This document shows, piece after piece, positions 39,106 to 50,939 of a DNA stretch of 64,000 bases. Each line of letters starts with the position of its first letter. The first letter of the stretch is position 1. The DNA comes from Saccharomonospora sp. NB11 (GTDB taxonomy: Bacteria > Actinomycetota > Actinomycetes > Mycobacteriales > Pseudonocardiaceae), in NCBI RefSeq assembly GCF_015910535.1, contig NZ_JACBJG010000004.1:310001-374000 (forward strand), written 5' to 3'. The notes beneath the pieces are model-generated. The model saw nothing but the letters and a program-made list of their open reading frames with translations. It was not told the origin of the DNA and did no database searches. Both the position numbers and the translations under genes were made by a program.

Positions 39106-40724
39106 TGGCCGAACGGACGACGGTCGACCTCGACGACGCCGCCCTCGCCGAGGCGGCACGTCCACTGCTGGATCGGCTCGTCGCCGACCGGGTGGCGAGC
39201 GCGCTCACCGCACAGGACCCCACGCTGTGGGGTGCCGAGGCCGAGCCGGAGGCCTCGATCCGCCTGTCGTGGACCACGCTGCACAAGAGCTCCCGACCGC
39301 TGATCGGCGAGATCGAGGCGCTGCGCACGGAACTGCGGTCCGAGGGCATCGACCGCGTCGTGCTCGCGGGCATGGGTGGCTCATCGCTCGCCCCCGAGGT
39401 GATCACGGGAACCGAGGGCGTGGCCCTCACCGTGCTGGACACCACCGACGCGGGCCAGGTCGCCGACGCGCTCGAAGGCGACCTGGAGCGCACGGTGCTC
39501 GTGGTCTCGTCGAAGTCCGGCACCACGGTGGAGACCGACAGCCACCGGCGCATCTTCGCGAAGGCGTTCACCGACGCCGGGATCGACCCGGCGCGGCGGA
39601 TGGTCGTCGTGACCGACCCGGGGTCGCCTCTGGCGGAGTTGGCCGAGGCGGAGGGCTACCGCAAGGTGTTCCTGGCCGACCCGCACGTCGGGGGCCGCTA
39701 CTCCGCGCTGACGGCGTTCGGGCTGGTGCCCGCGGGTCTGGCGGGCGCGGACGTCGCTCGCCTGCTCGATCAGGCCGCCGGGGCCGCCGAGGCGCTGTCC
39801 TCGGACTCGCCCGACAACCCGGCGCTGCGCCTGGCCGCCGCACTCGGTGCGGCACACGAGGGTGGCGCCGAGAAGGTGGTGCTCGCCGACACGGGCTCGG
39901 GGATCGCGGGCTTCGGCGACTGGGCCGAACAGCTCATCGCCGAGTCGACCGGAAAGCAGGGCACCGGCCTGCTGCCGGTGGTCGTCGAATCGCCCACCGC
40001 GCCCGGGTTCGCCGACGCGGGCACCGACGCCACCCCCGTGGCTGTCGGGCCGTCCGTGGAAGGCGCGGCGATCGCCACCTCCGGCCCGCTGGGCGCGCAG
40101 TTCCTCCTGTGGGAGTACGCGGTGGCCGTGGTGGGCAGGCTGCTCGGCATCAACCCGTTCGACCAGCCCGACGTGGAGGCCGCGAAGAAGGCCGCCCGCG
40201 CACTGCTCGACAACCCGCAGGCCCTCTCGGGCACCGAGGAACCGTCGGCCGTGATCGGCGCGGTCGAGGTGTACGGGCCGGTGGGCGCGACGGCTGCCAC
40301 GGGCACGCTCACGCAGGTGCTGCAGGAGTTCGTCGACGGGGTCGCCGAGGGCGGTTATCTGGCCGTGCAGGCCTACCTCGACCGGCTCGACGACGCCTCC
40401 GCCACGCTGCTGCGCAGTGAGCTCGCCAAGCGCTCGGGACGACAGACGACGTTCGGCTGGGGCCCCCGCTTCCTGCATTCCACTGGTCAGTACCACAAGG
40501 GTGGTCACCGGGGCGGCAGCTTCCTGCAGATCACCGGTGCCGTCGAGGCGGACCTGCCGGTGCCCGGCCGCCCGTACACCCTGGGCACGCTGCAACTGGC
40601 CCAGGCCCTCGGGGACGGACAGGTGCTGGCCGACACGGGTAGTCCCGTGCTCCGGCTGCACCTCACCGACCGGGCCGCCGGTCTCGCGGACGTGGTTCGA
40701 GCCGTACAGGAGCTCACTCGATGA
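39105..40724 (+). CDS. pgi: Glucose-6-phosphate isomerase
   Basis: 539 aa. The SIS domains show VLAGMGGSSLAPEVI and VSSKSGTTVETDSHRRIFAKAF for sugar-phosphate binding, and a C-terminal QYHKGGHRGGSFLQI with the catalytic histidine and lysine region. The sequence is of the shorter actinobacterial type found with tal in some species. It interconverts glucose-6-P and fructose-6-P, linking glycolysis to the pentose pathway; its presence in this operon is sensible. Coupled by overlap to tal (one base) and zwf (ATGA). Confidence 0.9.
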   Translation: MAERTTVDLDDAALAEAARPLLDRLVADRVASALTAQDPTLWGAEAEPEASIRLSWTTLHKSSRPLIGEIEALRTELRSEGIDRVVLAGMGGSSLAPEVITGTEGVALTVLDTTDAGQVADALEGDLERTVLVVSSKSGTTVETDSHRRIFAKAFTDAGIDPARRMVVVTDPGSPLAELAEAEGYRKVFLADPHVGGRYSALTAFGLVPAGLAGADVARLLDQAAGAAEALSSDSPDNPALRLAAALGAAHEGGAEKVVLADTGSGIAGFGDWAEQLIAESTGKQGTGLLPVVVESPTAPGFADAGTDATPVAVGPSVEGAAIATSGPLGAQFLLWEYAVAVVGRLLGINPFDQPDVEAAKKAARALLDNPQALSGTEEPSAVIGAVEVYGPVGATAATGTLTQVLQEFVDGVAEGGYLAVQAYLDRLDDASATLLRSELAKRSGRQTTFGWGPRFLHSTGQYHKGGHRGGSFLQITGAVEADLPVPGRPYTLGTLQLAQALGDGQVLADTGSPVLRLHLTDRAAGLADVVRAVQELTR

Positions 40725-42250
40725 GGCAAGGTTGGACCAACCCGTTACGGGATCCCCGTGACAAGCGGCTGCCGAGGATCGCCGGACCGTCGAGTCTGGT
40801 GATCTTCGGCGTCACCGGGGACCTGTCGCGGAAGAAGCTCATGCCCGCGATCTACGACCTCGCCAACCGAGGTCTGCTGCCCGCGGGCTTCTCCCTCATC
40901 GGGTTCGCGCGCCGCGAGTGGGAGCACCAGGACTTCGGCCAGCAGGTGCACGACGCCGTGGCCGAGCACGCGCGCACCCCCTTCCGCGAGTCCGTGTGGG
41001 AACGGCTGGCGGAGGGCATCCGGTTCGTCCAGGGCTCGTTCGACGACGACGCAGCGTTCGACGAGCTCGCCGCGACCGTCACCGAGTTGAGCGAGAAGCG
41101 CGGCACCGGCGGCAACACCGCGTTCTACCTCTCGATACCGCCGTGGGCGTTCCCCGTCGTGACCAAGCAACTCGCGCGCTGCGGTCTCGCGGAGTCCAGT
41201 GAGGACGTCTGGCGGCGAGTGGTCGTGGAGAAGCCCTTCGGCCACGACCTCGCCAGTGCGAAGGAACTGAACGCCATCGTCAACGACGTCTTCCCCGAGG
41301 ATGCGGTGTTCCGCATCGATCACTACCTCGGCAAGGAGACGGTCCAGAACATCCTGGCGCTGCGGTTCGCGAACCAGTTGTTCGAGCCCATCTGGAACGC
41401 GCACTACGTCGACCACGTGCAGATCACGATGGCCGAGGACATCGGTCTCGGCGGACGTGCGGGCTACTACGAGGGCATCGGTGCGGCGCGGGACGTCATC
41501 CAGAACCATCTGCTGCAGTTGCTCGCCCTCACGGCGATGGAGGAGCCGGTGTCGTTCGACCCGAAGGCTCTGCGCGCCGAGAAGGTGAAGGTGCTGGGGG
41601 CGACGACGGCCGTGGGTCCGTTCGACGAGACCACGGCCCGCGGGCAGTACACCGGGGGCTGGCAGGGCGGCAAGAAGGTGCCGGGCCTGCACCAGGAGCA
41701 GGGTTTCTCGAAGGACTCCACCACCGAGACCTACGCGGCCGTGACCCTGGAGGTGCGCAACCGGCGTTGGGCGGGCGTGCCGTTCTACCTGCGCACGGGC
41801 AAGCGGTTGGGCCGACGGGTCACCGAGGTGGCCGTGGTGTTCAAGCGGGCCCCGCACCTGCCGTTCGACTCGACGTCCACCGAGGAGCTCGGCGAGAACG
41901 CCCTGGTGATCCGGGTGCAGCCCGACGAGGGTGTGACGTTGCGCTTCGGCTCCAAGGTGCCGGGGACCACGATGGAGGTCCGCGACGTCACGATGGACTT
42001 CGGCTACGGGCACGCGTTCACCGAGAGCTCGCCCGAGGCCTACGAGCGGCTGATCCTCGACGTGTTGCTGGGCGAACCGTCGCTGTTCCCCGGCAACGAG
42101 GAGGTCGAGCTGTCGTGGCAGATCCTCGACCCGGTGCTGGATCACTGGGCGAAGCTCGGCACGCCGGAACCGTACGAGCCGGGGTCGTGGGGGCCGCCGT
42201 CGGCGGAGGCGATGCTGAAGCGCACGGGACGCAACTGGAGGCGTCCGTGA
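40721..42250 (+). CDS. zwf: Glucose-6-phosphate 1-dehydrogenase
   Basis: 509 aa. The N-terminal dinucleotide fold has FGVTGDLSRKKLMPAIYDLANRGLLP, and the active-site motif is RIDHYLGKETVQN, with the catalytic histidine further on. EKPFGHDLASAKELN supplies the conserved lysine-proline. The enzyme oxidises glucose-6-P to 6-phosphogluconolactone with NADP, first step of the oxidative branch. It begins within the pgi stop (ATGA overlap) and is followed after 148 bases by opcA, its allosteric partner. Confidence 0.96.
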   Translation: MRQGWTNPLRDPRDKRLPRIAGPSSLVIFGVTGDLSRKKLMPAIYDLANRGLLPAGFSLIGFARREWEHQDFGQQVHDAVAEHARTPFRESVWERLAEGIRFVQGSFDDDAAFDELAATVTELSEKRGTGGNTAFYLSIPPWAFPVVTKQLARCGLAESSEDVWRRVVVEKPFGHDLASAKELNAIVNDVFPEDAVFRIDHYLGKETVQNILALRFANQLFEPIWNAHYVDHVQITMAEDIGLGGRAGYYEGIGAARDVIQNHLLQLLALTAMEEPVSFDPKALRAEKVKVLGATTAVGPFDETTARGQYTGGWQGGKKVPGLHQEQGFSKDSTTETYAAVTLEVRNRRWAGVPFYLRTGKRLGRRVTEVAVVFKRAPHLPFDSTSTEELGENALVIRVQPDEGVTLRFGSKVPGTTMEVRDVTMDFGYGHAFTESSPEAYERLILDVLLGEPSLFPGNEEVELSWQILDPVLDHWAKLGTPEPYEPGSWGPPSAEAMLKRTGRNWRRP

Positions 42251-42398
42251 GGGAGGCTGGCATGGCCCTCGCGGACGCCGACCTGGTCAGGCCCACGCTC
42301 CGGCTCGCACCACGAGCCCGAGTGGGGAGGGTGTCCCGCACGACACCGAGCATGTCCGTGCGCCGTCCGGCGAGCGCGGATCAACACAGGAGACTTCG

Positions 42399-43541
42399 AT
42401 GATCATCGATCTGCCGTCGACCACGACGTCGCAGTTGAACAAGAAACTCGTCGAGATCCGTGAGCGCGGCGGCGCGGTGGCGCTGGGTCGGGTGCTGACG
42501 CTCGTCATCGCCGCGGAGGACGACGACCAGCTCGAGGACGCCATCGACGCCGCCAACGAGGCGAGCCGGGAGCACCCGTCGCGGGTGATCGTGGTGGCCA
42601 AGGGGGCTCGCTCCGCCGCTCCTCGGATCGACGGACAGATTCGCGTGGGCGGGGACGCGGGCGCGAGCGACGTCATCGTGCTGCGCCTGTACGGGGCGCT
42701 CGCGAATCAGGGCCGCAGTGCCGTGGTGCCGCTGCTGCTCCCGGACACCCCGACCGTCACGTGGTGGCCCGGCAAGGGCCCGAAGGCACCGTCGAAGGAC
42801 CAGCTCGGCCAGCTCGCGCAACGCCGCATCACCGACTCGGCGGCGGAGACCAACCCGATTCGCGCACTGACCACCCGCAGCAAGTCCTACGTGGACGGTG
42901 ACACCGACCTGGCGTGGACGCGGCTCACGAACTGGCGGGCCCAGTTGGTGGCGGCGCTCGACCTCCCGCCGTTCGAGCCGATCACCGGTGCGACGGTCAC
43001 GGGCGAGGCGGACTCCCCGTCGACGGAGTTGCTCGCGGGCTGGCTCGCCGAGTACCTCAACGTGCCGGTGAAGCGGATCAAGACGTCCGAGGCGCAGGGC
43101 ATCATTTCGGTGCGGCTCGACCGGCCCTCGGGCCCGATCGAGCTGTACCGCCCCGACGGCAAGACCGGCACCCTCACGCAGCCTGGTCAGCCGACGCGGC
43201 GCGTCGCGCTGCACCGGCGGGACAACCGTGACTGCCTGATCGAGGAACTGCGCCGGCTCGACCCGGACGAGGTCTACGAGGCGGCGTTGCGGGGGCTGTC
43301 CAAATTCTCCGCAGCCCGCAAGCCCACCAGGGCGAAGGCCACCACCACCCGGGCCGCCGGGGCGAAGTCGAGCGCCGGCAAGTCCGCGGGAGGCAAGTCC
43401 CCCAGTGGCAAGTCCACCGAGGCCAAGTCCACCGGCACGACGTCTTCGGGGAGGAAGACGGCCGCCGCGAGCAAGCGCTCGGGTCGGACGTCGGCCACCA
43501 CGAAGGCGAAAGCCACGACCGACGCGGAGGCCAAGGCATGA
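42399..43541 (+). CDS. opcA: OpcA, glucose-6-phosphate dehydrogenase assembly protein, with extended tail
   Basis: 380 aa with AGGAGA before ATG. Residues 1-305 are a standard OpcA (MIIDLPSTTTSQLNKKLVEIR, TVTWWPGKGP, NPIRALTTRSKSYVDGDTDLAWTRLTNWRAQLVAALD). Residues 306-380 add a Lys/Ser/Ala/Thr/Gly-rich disordered tail with recurring GKS, AKS and KSTG elements and no acidic residues until the last few. OpcA supports activity of Zwf. The tail would about match a histone-H1-like basic domain; its role is unknown. A GGTGTC/GACACC hairpin (42330-42347) lies in the leader. Confidence 0.92.
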   Translation: MIIDLPSTTTSQLNKKLVEIRERGGAVALGRVLTLVIAAEDDDQLEDAIDAANEASREHPSRVIVVAKGARSAAPRIDGQIRVGGDAGASDVIVLRLYGALANQGRSAVVPLLLPDTPTVTWWPGKGPKAPSKDQLGQLAQRRITDSAAETNPIRALTTRSKSYVDGDTDLAWTRLTNWRAQLVAALDLPPFEPITGATVTGEADSPSTELLAGWLAEYLNVPVKRIKTSEAQGIISVRLDRPSGPIELYRPDGKTGTLTQPGQPTRRVALHRRDNRDCLIEELRRLDPDEVYEAALRGLSKFSAARKPTRAKATTTRAAGAKSSAGKSAGGKSPSGKSTEAKSTGTTSSGRKTAAASKRSGRTSATTKAKATTDAEAKA

Positions 43542-44341
43542 GCACGGCGTTCGATCCCACGAAGTCCGATCCGACGGTGGTCGTGCACCCCGACCCGGAC
43601 GTGCTGGCCGCCGCCGCGGCGGCACGACTCATCGCCACCCTCGCCGACGTGCAGGCGCGCAAGGGGTCGGCGTCCGTCGTGCTCACCGGTGGCGGCACGG
43701 GCATCGCCGTCCTCGACCAGGTGCGCCGCAGTCCTGCCCGTGACGCCGTGGACTGGTCCGCCCTCGACGTGTTCTGGGGCGACGAGCGGTTCGTGCCCGC
43801 CGACGACCCCGAGCGCAACGAGAAGCAGGCACGGGAGGCCTTGCTCGACCACGTTCCCGTGGACGAGGCTCGCGTGCACGCCATGGCGGCGTCGGACGGG
43901 CCCTTCGGCGACGATCCCGACGCGGCGGCCGCCGGATACGCCGAGGTGCTCGCCGCGGCAGCACGGTCCGCCGACACGGCCACCAGCGCCGCCCAGGTGC
44001 CGTCGTTCGACGTGCTGCTGCTCGGGCTCGGTGGAGAAGGCCACACGGCGTCGTTGTTCCCGCACACCGCCGAGGTGCGCGAGGACCGGGCGTCGGTCGT
44101 GCCCGTCCGCGACTGCCCGAAGCCGCCGCCGACGCGACTGTCGTTGACGCTGCCCGCCATCCGCGCCGCCGAGGAGGTGTGGCTGCTGACCGCCGGGGAG
44201 GCCAAGGCCGAGGCCGTCTCCCTCGCCCTCGCGGGCGCCGACCCGGTGAGCCTCCCGGTGGCGGGCGCGCGGGGCAAGCAACGAACCGTGTGGCTGCTCG
44301 ATCGTGCAGCGGCGAGGAGATTCAAGCCACACACAGAGTGA
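43538..44341 (+). CDS. pgl: 6-phosphogluconolactonase
   Basis: 267 aa, overlapping the opcA stop by ATGA. SVVLTGGGTGIAVLDQV and the FWGDERFVPADDPERNEKQAREALLDHVPV segment are the DevB/Pgl signature, followed by LLLGLGGEGHTASLFPHT with the catalytic histidine. It hydrolyses 6-phosphogluconolactone to 6-phosphogluconate. It ends the pentose phosphate operon; the terminator hairpin starts five bases after the stop. Confidence 0.94.
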   Translation: MSTAFDPTKSDPTVVVHPDPDVLAAAAAARLIATLADVQARKGSASVVLTGGGTGIAVLDQVRRSPARDAVDWSALDVFWGDERFVPADDPERNEKQAREALLDHVPVDEARVHAMAASDGPFGDDPDAAAAGYAEVLAAAARSADTATSAAQVPSFDVLLLGLGGEGHTASLFPHTAEVREDRASVVPVRDCPKPPPTRLSLTLPAIRAAEEVWLLTAGEAKAEAVSLALAGADPVSLPVAGARGKQRTVWLLDRAAARRFKPHTE

Positions 44342-44345
44342 AACG

Positions 44346-44385
44346 AAACGTGGACGTAACCCGATATAGTGGGTTCTCCACGTTT
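44346..44385 (+). terminator. Terminator hairpin after pgl
   Basis: Arms AAACGTGGA and TCCACGTTT (44346-44354, 44377-44385) enclose a second pair AACCC/GGGTT (44358-44362, 44371-44375) with loop GATATAGT. It ends the pentose phosphate operon, although the histidine kinase lies 94 bases further on the same strand. Confidence 0.75.
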
Positions 44386-44478
44386 AGTTGCAACCGCACA
44401 CGGCCTAAGGGTTGCGCTCCGTGACCAGTCACAGAAACCTCTCAGTGTCGAGTCCACACAATCGAGAGGTCGCAACCA

Positions 44479-45690
44479 ATGACCACACAGGGAGTCTCCC
44501 TCGCCGGAGCCCCCGTCGGCGGTCCTGGCTCGGGGACCGCCGACCCGCCGCGGGACACCACCCCCGCTCTGTCACTCCGGTCGCGCATCCTGACCAGACA
44601 TCCCGCCCTCACCGCCGTGGCGATGGATGTCCTCTTCGTCGCCGTCGCGGTACTCGACGTGTGGCTGGTGATTCCTGAGGAAGCCCCGTCGTATCCGATC
44701 TATCTGTCCGCGGCGAGCTGTGTGGCGCTCCTGCTCCGCCGCCGGCTGCCGTTCACCACCGTCCTGCTTGCCGTTCCGGGCTTCTTCGCGGGGTGGGCGC
44801 AGTTGGCGGCCATGCTCGCGTTGGGCTATCTCGCGCTGCGGAAGCAGTTCCACTGGCACACGTGGGTCGGTGCGGCGCTGGTGTGGCTCTGCCGGTTCTT
44901 CCTCTGGCCCGTCTCCGACTTCCTCGACCTCACCTGGCGCATCCACGTTCTCGACGCGATGTACGGCGTCATCGTGGCGGGCATGCCCGTCGCAATCGGC
45001 CTGCTGATCGCCGCGCGGTGGGAACTGGCCGCCAAGCTGGAGGAGCTCGCGGCGAGCCGCGATCGGGAACGGCAACTGCACGCCCAGGCAGTGCGCGCGG
45101 AGGAACGGGCTCGGCTCGCGAGGGAGATGCACGACGTCGTGTCCCACGACATCACGCTCATCGCCATGCAGGCAGGAGTGCTGTCGGCGGCGAAGGTCGA
45201 CACCCAGGCCAAGGAGACCGCCGACACGATCCGCACCCTCAGCACCCGCACCCTGGAGGAACTCCGAGGACTCGTGGGTGTGCTGCGGTCGGGGGCCGAC
45301 ATGGCCGTGCAGGCGGATCTGCGTGATCTCGACGAGCTGGTGCAGTACGCGGGGGTTCCGGTGCGGCTGACCATGGAGAACGTGCCCGCGGACCTCCCGG
45401 CGCCGATCTCCGCCGCCGCCTACCGGACGGTGCAGGAAGGACTCACCAACGTCCGCAAGCACGCGCCCGGCGCCACCGCGTACGTCCAGGTGTCCGCGAC
45501 CTGCGACACGCTGACGGTCGAGGTGCGCAACGACAAGCCCCAGGCACGACGCAACGCCGCGATCCCCCGCGGAGGAGGGTACGGGCTGGCGGGGCTCACC
45601 GAACGCGCGAAGCTGCTCGGCGGCACGTTCGAAAGCGAGTGCACCGAGGACGGCGGCTTCCGCATCCGCGCCACCTATCCGTTCGACTGA
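44479..45690 (+). CDS. Sensor histidine kinase, orphan (HisKA_3 type)
   Basis: 403 aa from ATG 44479 with GAGAGG 10 bases upstream. A cytosolic start, then four to five membrane helices (~45-190), a coiled linker, then the dimerisation domain with ARLAREMHDVVSHDITLIAMQ (phospho-acceptor H218) and a GHKL ATPase with YRTVQEGLTNVRKHAPG and GGGYGLAGLTERAKLLGG. This is the NarL/DesK-type kinase class. No response regulator lies on either side, which is unusual as these usually come in pairs. The signal is unknown; membrane helices without a large sensor loop suggest envelope or lipid sensing. Confidence 0.9.
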   Translation: MTTQGVSLAGAPVGGPGSGTADPPRDTTPALSLRSRILTRHPALTAVAMDVLFVAVAVLDVWLVIPEEAPSYPIYLSAASCVALLLRRRLPFTTVLLAVPGFFAGWAQLAAMLALGYLALRKQFHWHTWVGAALVWLCRFFLWPVSDFLDLTWRIHVLDAMYGVIVAGMPVAIGLLIAARWELAAKLEELAASRDRERQLHAQAVRAEERARLAREMHDVVSHDITLIAMQAGVLSAAKVDTQAKETADTIRTLSTRTLEELRGLVGVLRSGADMAVQADLRDLDELVQYAGVPVRLTMENVPADLPAPISAAAYRTVQEGLTNVRKHAPGATAYVQVSATCDTLTVEVRNDKPQARRNAAIPRGGGYGLAGLTERAKLLGGTFESECTEDGGFRIRATYPFD

Positions 45691-45766
45691 CCACGAAGGC
45701 CGCTTTTCCCGCGCAAGTGAAGGCCACCTTTCCCTGCGGCTGGCGTAGGAAAGGTGGCCTTCGTGG
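45691..45766. terminator. Three-arm competing hairpin between the kinase and rbpA
   Basis: GGAAAGGTGGCCTTCGTGG (45748-45766) can pair with either of two upstream arms: the exact GAAGGCCACCTTTCC (45719-45733) or the 17/19-matching CCACGAAGGCCGCTTTTCC (45691-45709). The region lies between convergent genes and likely stops transcription from both sides. Confidence 0.75.
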
Positions 45767-45842
45767 TTGTTCCGTCGTGCTGTTGAGCTGTCGTCGTCCG
45801 CGTGGTCGCCCCACCCGTTGCCGGGCGGGGCGTCCGGGCTGA

Positions 45843-46184
45843 TCAGCCCTCGCGTCGGCGCCGCAGTCGCTCCAGCGCCTCGGCGAGAATGGCCTCTCCG
45901 TCGGCGTCGCTCCGGCGTTCCTTCACGTACGCCAGGTGGGACTTGTACGGCTCCGTCCGCGGCGCGGCGGGAGGTCGCTCCCGGTCACGCCCCGCCGGAA
46001 GACCGCAACGAGGGCAGTCCCACTCCTCCGGAACCTCCGCGTCCATCGCGAACGATGGACGCGACTCGTGTCCATTGGCGCACCAGTAGGAAACCCGACG
46101 ACGCGGAGCAGCCTCCCCACGCTCCGACTCGCCGGAGGGACCTGCTCCGATCCGCGTGCCTCGAATCGCGTTACCGCCAACCAT
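45843..46184 (-). CDS. rbpA: RNA polymerase-binding protein RbpA
   Basis: 113 aa. The zinc module uses WCANGHE and WDCPRCG (C35, H39, C57, C60), followed by a basic linker and the sigma-interacting C-terminal helix PYKSHLAYVKERRSDADGEAILAEALERLR. RbpA binds RNA polymerase and the principal sigma factor and stabilises open promoter complexes. The N-terminal VGGNAIRGTRIG is typical. It follows secG by 46 bases on the same strand, and could be read from the gap operon. Confidence 0.95.
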   Translation of the reverse strand: MVGGNAIRGTRIGAGPSGESERGEAAPRRRVSYWCANGHESRPSFAMDAEVPEEWDCPRCGLPAGRDRERPPAAPRTEPYKSHLAYVKERRSDADGEAILAEALERLRRRREG

Positions 46185-46230
46185 GAATCGTCACCCCACC
46201 AGAAAGTTGACGCACGCACGCCAACGTCGA

Positions 46231-46461
46231 TCAGAGTTTCACCAGCAGGCCGAGCCCGACGATGGCGATCACCCACACCGCCCCGAGACCGAGCGTGATC
46301 CGATCGAGGTTCTTCTCGGCCACACTCGACCCCGAGAGGCTCGACTGCATACCGCCACCGAACAGGGACGACAGCCCGCCGCCGCGACCACGGTGCAGCA
46401 GCACCGCGATGATGAGCAGCACGCTGGAGACGATCAACAAAATTTGCAGGAACAGTTCCAT
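46231..46461 (-). CDS. secG: Preprotein translocase subunit SecG
   Basis: 76 aa. Two hydrophobic helices, MELFLQILLIVSSVLLIIAVLLH and the C-terminal ITLGLGAVWVIAIVGLGLLVKL, flank the cytosolic loop RGRGGGLSSLFGGGMQSSLSGSS, the family's hallmark. SecG assists SecYE in protein export. Its position after tpiA is common in actinobacteria. A GAGGA site precedes the ATG. Confidence 0.94.
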   Translation of the reverse strand: MELFLQILLIVSSVLLIIAVLLHRGRGGGLSSLFGGGMQSSLSGSSVAEKNLDRITLGLGAVWVIAIVGLGLLVKL

Positions 46462-46521
46462 GTCATCCTCTGTGTACAGCGTGTGGCGGGAAACTCAAGG
46501 GTAGCGTAAACGCGCCCTCTG

Positions 46522-47306
46522 TCACGGGAGTGGGCCGCCCGCGGCGAGCGCGCACAGCTTCGTGAACTCCTCGCCGTCGAGACTGGCCCCGCCGACGAGG
46601 GCTCCGTCGACGTTGTCGCACTTCACGAGGTCGGCGACGTTGCTCGACTTCACCGAACCGCCGTAGAGGATGCGCATCCCCTGGGCCAGTTCCGCACCGT
46701 ACTTGTCGGTCAGGGCGGACCGCAACGCGGCACAGACCTCCTCGGCATCGGCGGGCGTGGCGACCCGGCCGGTGCCGATGGCCCAGACCGGTTCGTAGGC
46801 CACGACCACCTTCTCGACCTGCTCCGCCCGCAGTCCCTTGAGGGCCGCGAGGAGCTGCGAGGTGGTGTGCTGGATGTGGTCGCCGGCCTCCCGGACGTCG
46901 AGCTTCTCCCCCACGCACAGGATCGGGCTGATCCCGTGCTTGAGGGCCGCGCGCACCTTCTTGTTGACGAGCTCGTCGCTCTCGCCGTGGTACTCACGGC
47001 GCTCCGAGTGCCCCACGACCACGTAGGTGCAGCCGAGTTTGGCGAGCATCGGGCCCGAGATCTCGCCGGTGTATGCGCCGGAGTCGTGCGGCGAGACGTC
47101 CTGCGCGCCGTAGGTGAGCAGGAGCTTGTCGCCGTCCACCAGGGTCTGCACGCTGCGGATGTCGGTGAACGGCGGCAGCACCGCCACGTCGACCTTCGCG
47201 TAGTACTTCTCCGGCAGCGAGAACGCGATCTTCTGCACCAGGGCGATGGCCTCGAGGTGGTTGAGGTTCATCTTCCAGTTGCCGGCGATCAGCGGCTTGC
47301 GGGCCA

Positions 47307-47307
<1 letters not shown>
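46522..47307 (-). CDS. tpiA: Triosephosphate isomerase
   Basis: 261 aa. Active-site pieces GNWKMNLNH (lysine), [14 protein letters not shown] (histidine) and [18 protein letters not shown] (glutamate and loop 6) are complete, with [11 protein letters not shown] binding the phosphate. It interconverts dihydroxyacetone phosphate and glyceraldehyde-3-phosphate. The start shares one base with the pgk stop, so the two are coupled. The barrel is of full length. Confidence 0.97.
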
Positions 47308-48515
<1,208 letters not shown>

Positions 48516-48519
48516 GTCG

Positions 48520-49896
<1,377 letters not shown>

Positions 49897-50367
49897 CTAC
49901 GACCGCGACGTGGGCCCCGGTGGGACGTCGCCCCGCCACGAACCCGTCTCGTGGCCCCGGCGCTCGATGTACTCCTTGAACCGGTGCAGATCGGCGTCCA
50001 CCCGACGTTCGAGCAGTCCCGCCTTGTCGGCGACCTTCTCCAGGAACGTGTCCGGGTCGATGTCCATCTGCGCCGTGACCCGCGTGCGGTCGGGGCCGAG
50101 CCGGTGGAAGGTGATCACCCCGGCGTGCGTCGGTCCCGAGTCGGAGGTCCACGCCACCCGTTCGTCCGGGTGCTGTTCGGTGATGGTCGCGTCGAACTCG
50201 CGGGTGACGCCGCCGACCTGGGTCACCCAGTGCGTGTGGGTGTCGTCGAGCTGCTGCACCCGCTCGACACCCTGCATGAACTCGGGGAACGACTCGAACT
50301 GGGTCCACTGGTTGTAGGCGGTGGACAGCGGGACGTCCACGTCGACGGCTTTCATCACCGTGCTCAC
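49897..50367 (-). CDS. SRPBCC/polyketide-cyclase-like protein
   Basis: 156 aa from GTG 50367, which sits 8 bases after GAGAGG; ATG 50373 is the alternative start. START-like fold: VMKAVDVDVPLSTAYNQWTQFESFPEFMQGVERVQQLDD, then VGGVTREFDATITEQHPDERVAWTS and a C-terminal helix RRVDADLHRFKEYIERRG. Such proteins bind hydrophobic ligands and are often stress-related in actinobacteria. It diverges from the next gene. Ligand unknown. The C-terminal 15 residues are probably disordered. Confidence 0.85.
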   Translation of the reverse strand: MSTVMKAVDVDVPLSTAYNQWTQFESFPEFMQGVERVQQLDDTHTHWVTQVGGVTREFDATITEQHPDERVAWTSDSGPTHAGVITFHRLGPDRTRVTAQMDIDPDTFLEKVADKAGLLERRVDADLHRFKEYIERRGHETGSWRGDVPPGPTSRS

Positions 50368-50454
50368 GGGCATCACCTCTCGCGACGTGCCGTGTGTGCG
50401 CACCGAATGTCGGAATGCGCATCAACCGTGCACACTCCGGGTACCCGAGCGTTC

Positions 50455-50925
50455 ATGACGCACACATCGCAGGGCGACGCCGCCACCGTGCGCGCCGTGG
50501 GGAAGCTCACCGAGGCGCTCGAGGTGGTGGAGGAGGCACGGGGGCACCTGTACGCGTTCCACCGGCTCACCGGGACCGCCGACTTCACGCTGGAAGAGGC
50601 GATCACCATGCTGCGCGACGCCGGGCACGCCGACCTCGCGGACCGGCTCGACCGGGAACTGCTCGGTCGCAACGTGCTGCCCGGCCGGTGGACCTACCAG
50701 ATCGTCGAGGACTACGAGGACACCTACTACGGCGTCTTCCGGCAGTTCGTCGACGAGGCGCGCCGGTTCACACCAGGGCAGCGGCACGCGTACGAGGCGG
50801 AGCTGAAGCGCACACGCCGCACCCCCGGGCAGGCGGGGCACGAGGCCGAGCCTCGGGACGTGGCCGGTGGTGAGGCGTCGCGCACCGCCACCGACCGGGC
50901 CGTGCCGTCGAGCACTCCGCGCTGA
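50455..50925 (+). CDS. Hypothetical actinobacterial protein
   Basis: 156 aa from ATG 50455; the frame upstream has no supporting feature. Helical and charged: [24 protein letters not shown], then [77 protein letters not shown]. The last ~35 residues are disordered. No signal peptide or membrane segment. I do not recognise the function; similar small proteins occur in actinomycetes near stress or envelope genes. It lies 14 bases before crtB and may be cotranscribed with it. Confidence 0.75.
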   Translation: MTHTSQGDAATVRAVGKLTEALEVVEEARGHLYAFHRLTGTADFTLEEAITMLRDAGHADLADRLDRELLGRNVLPGRWTYQIVEDYEDTYYGVFRQFVDEARRFTPGQRHAYEAELKRTRRTPGQAGHEAEPRDVAGGEASRTATDRAVPSSTPR

Positions 50926-50939
50926 CGGGAGGACCGGCC

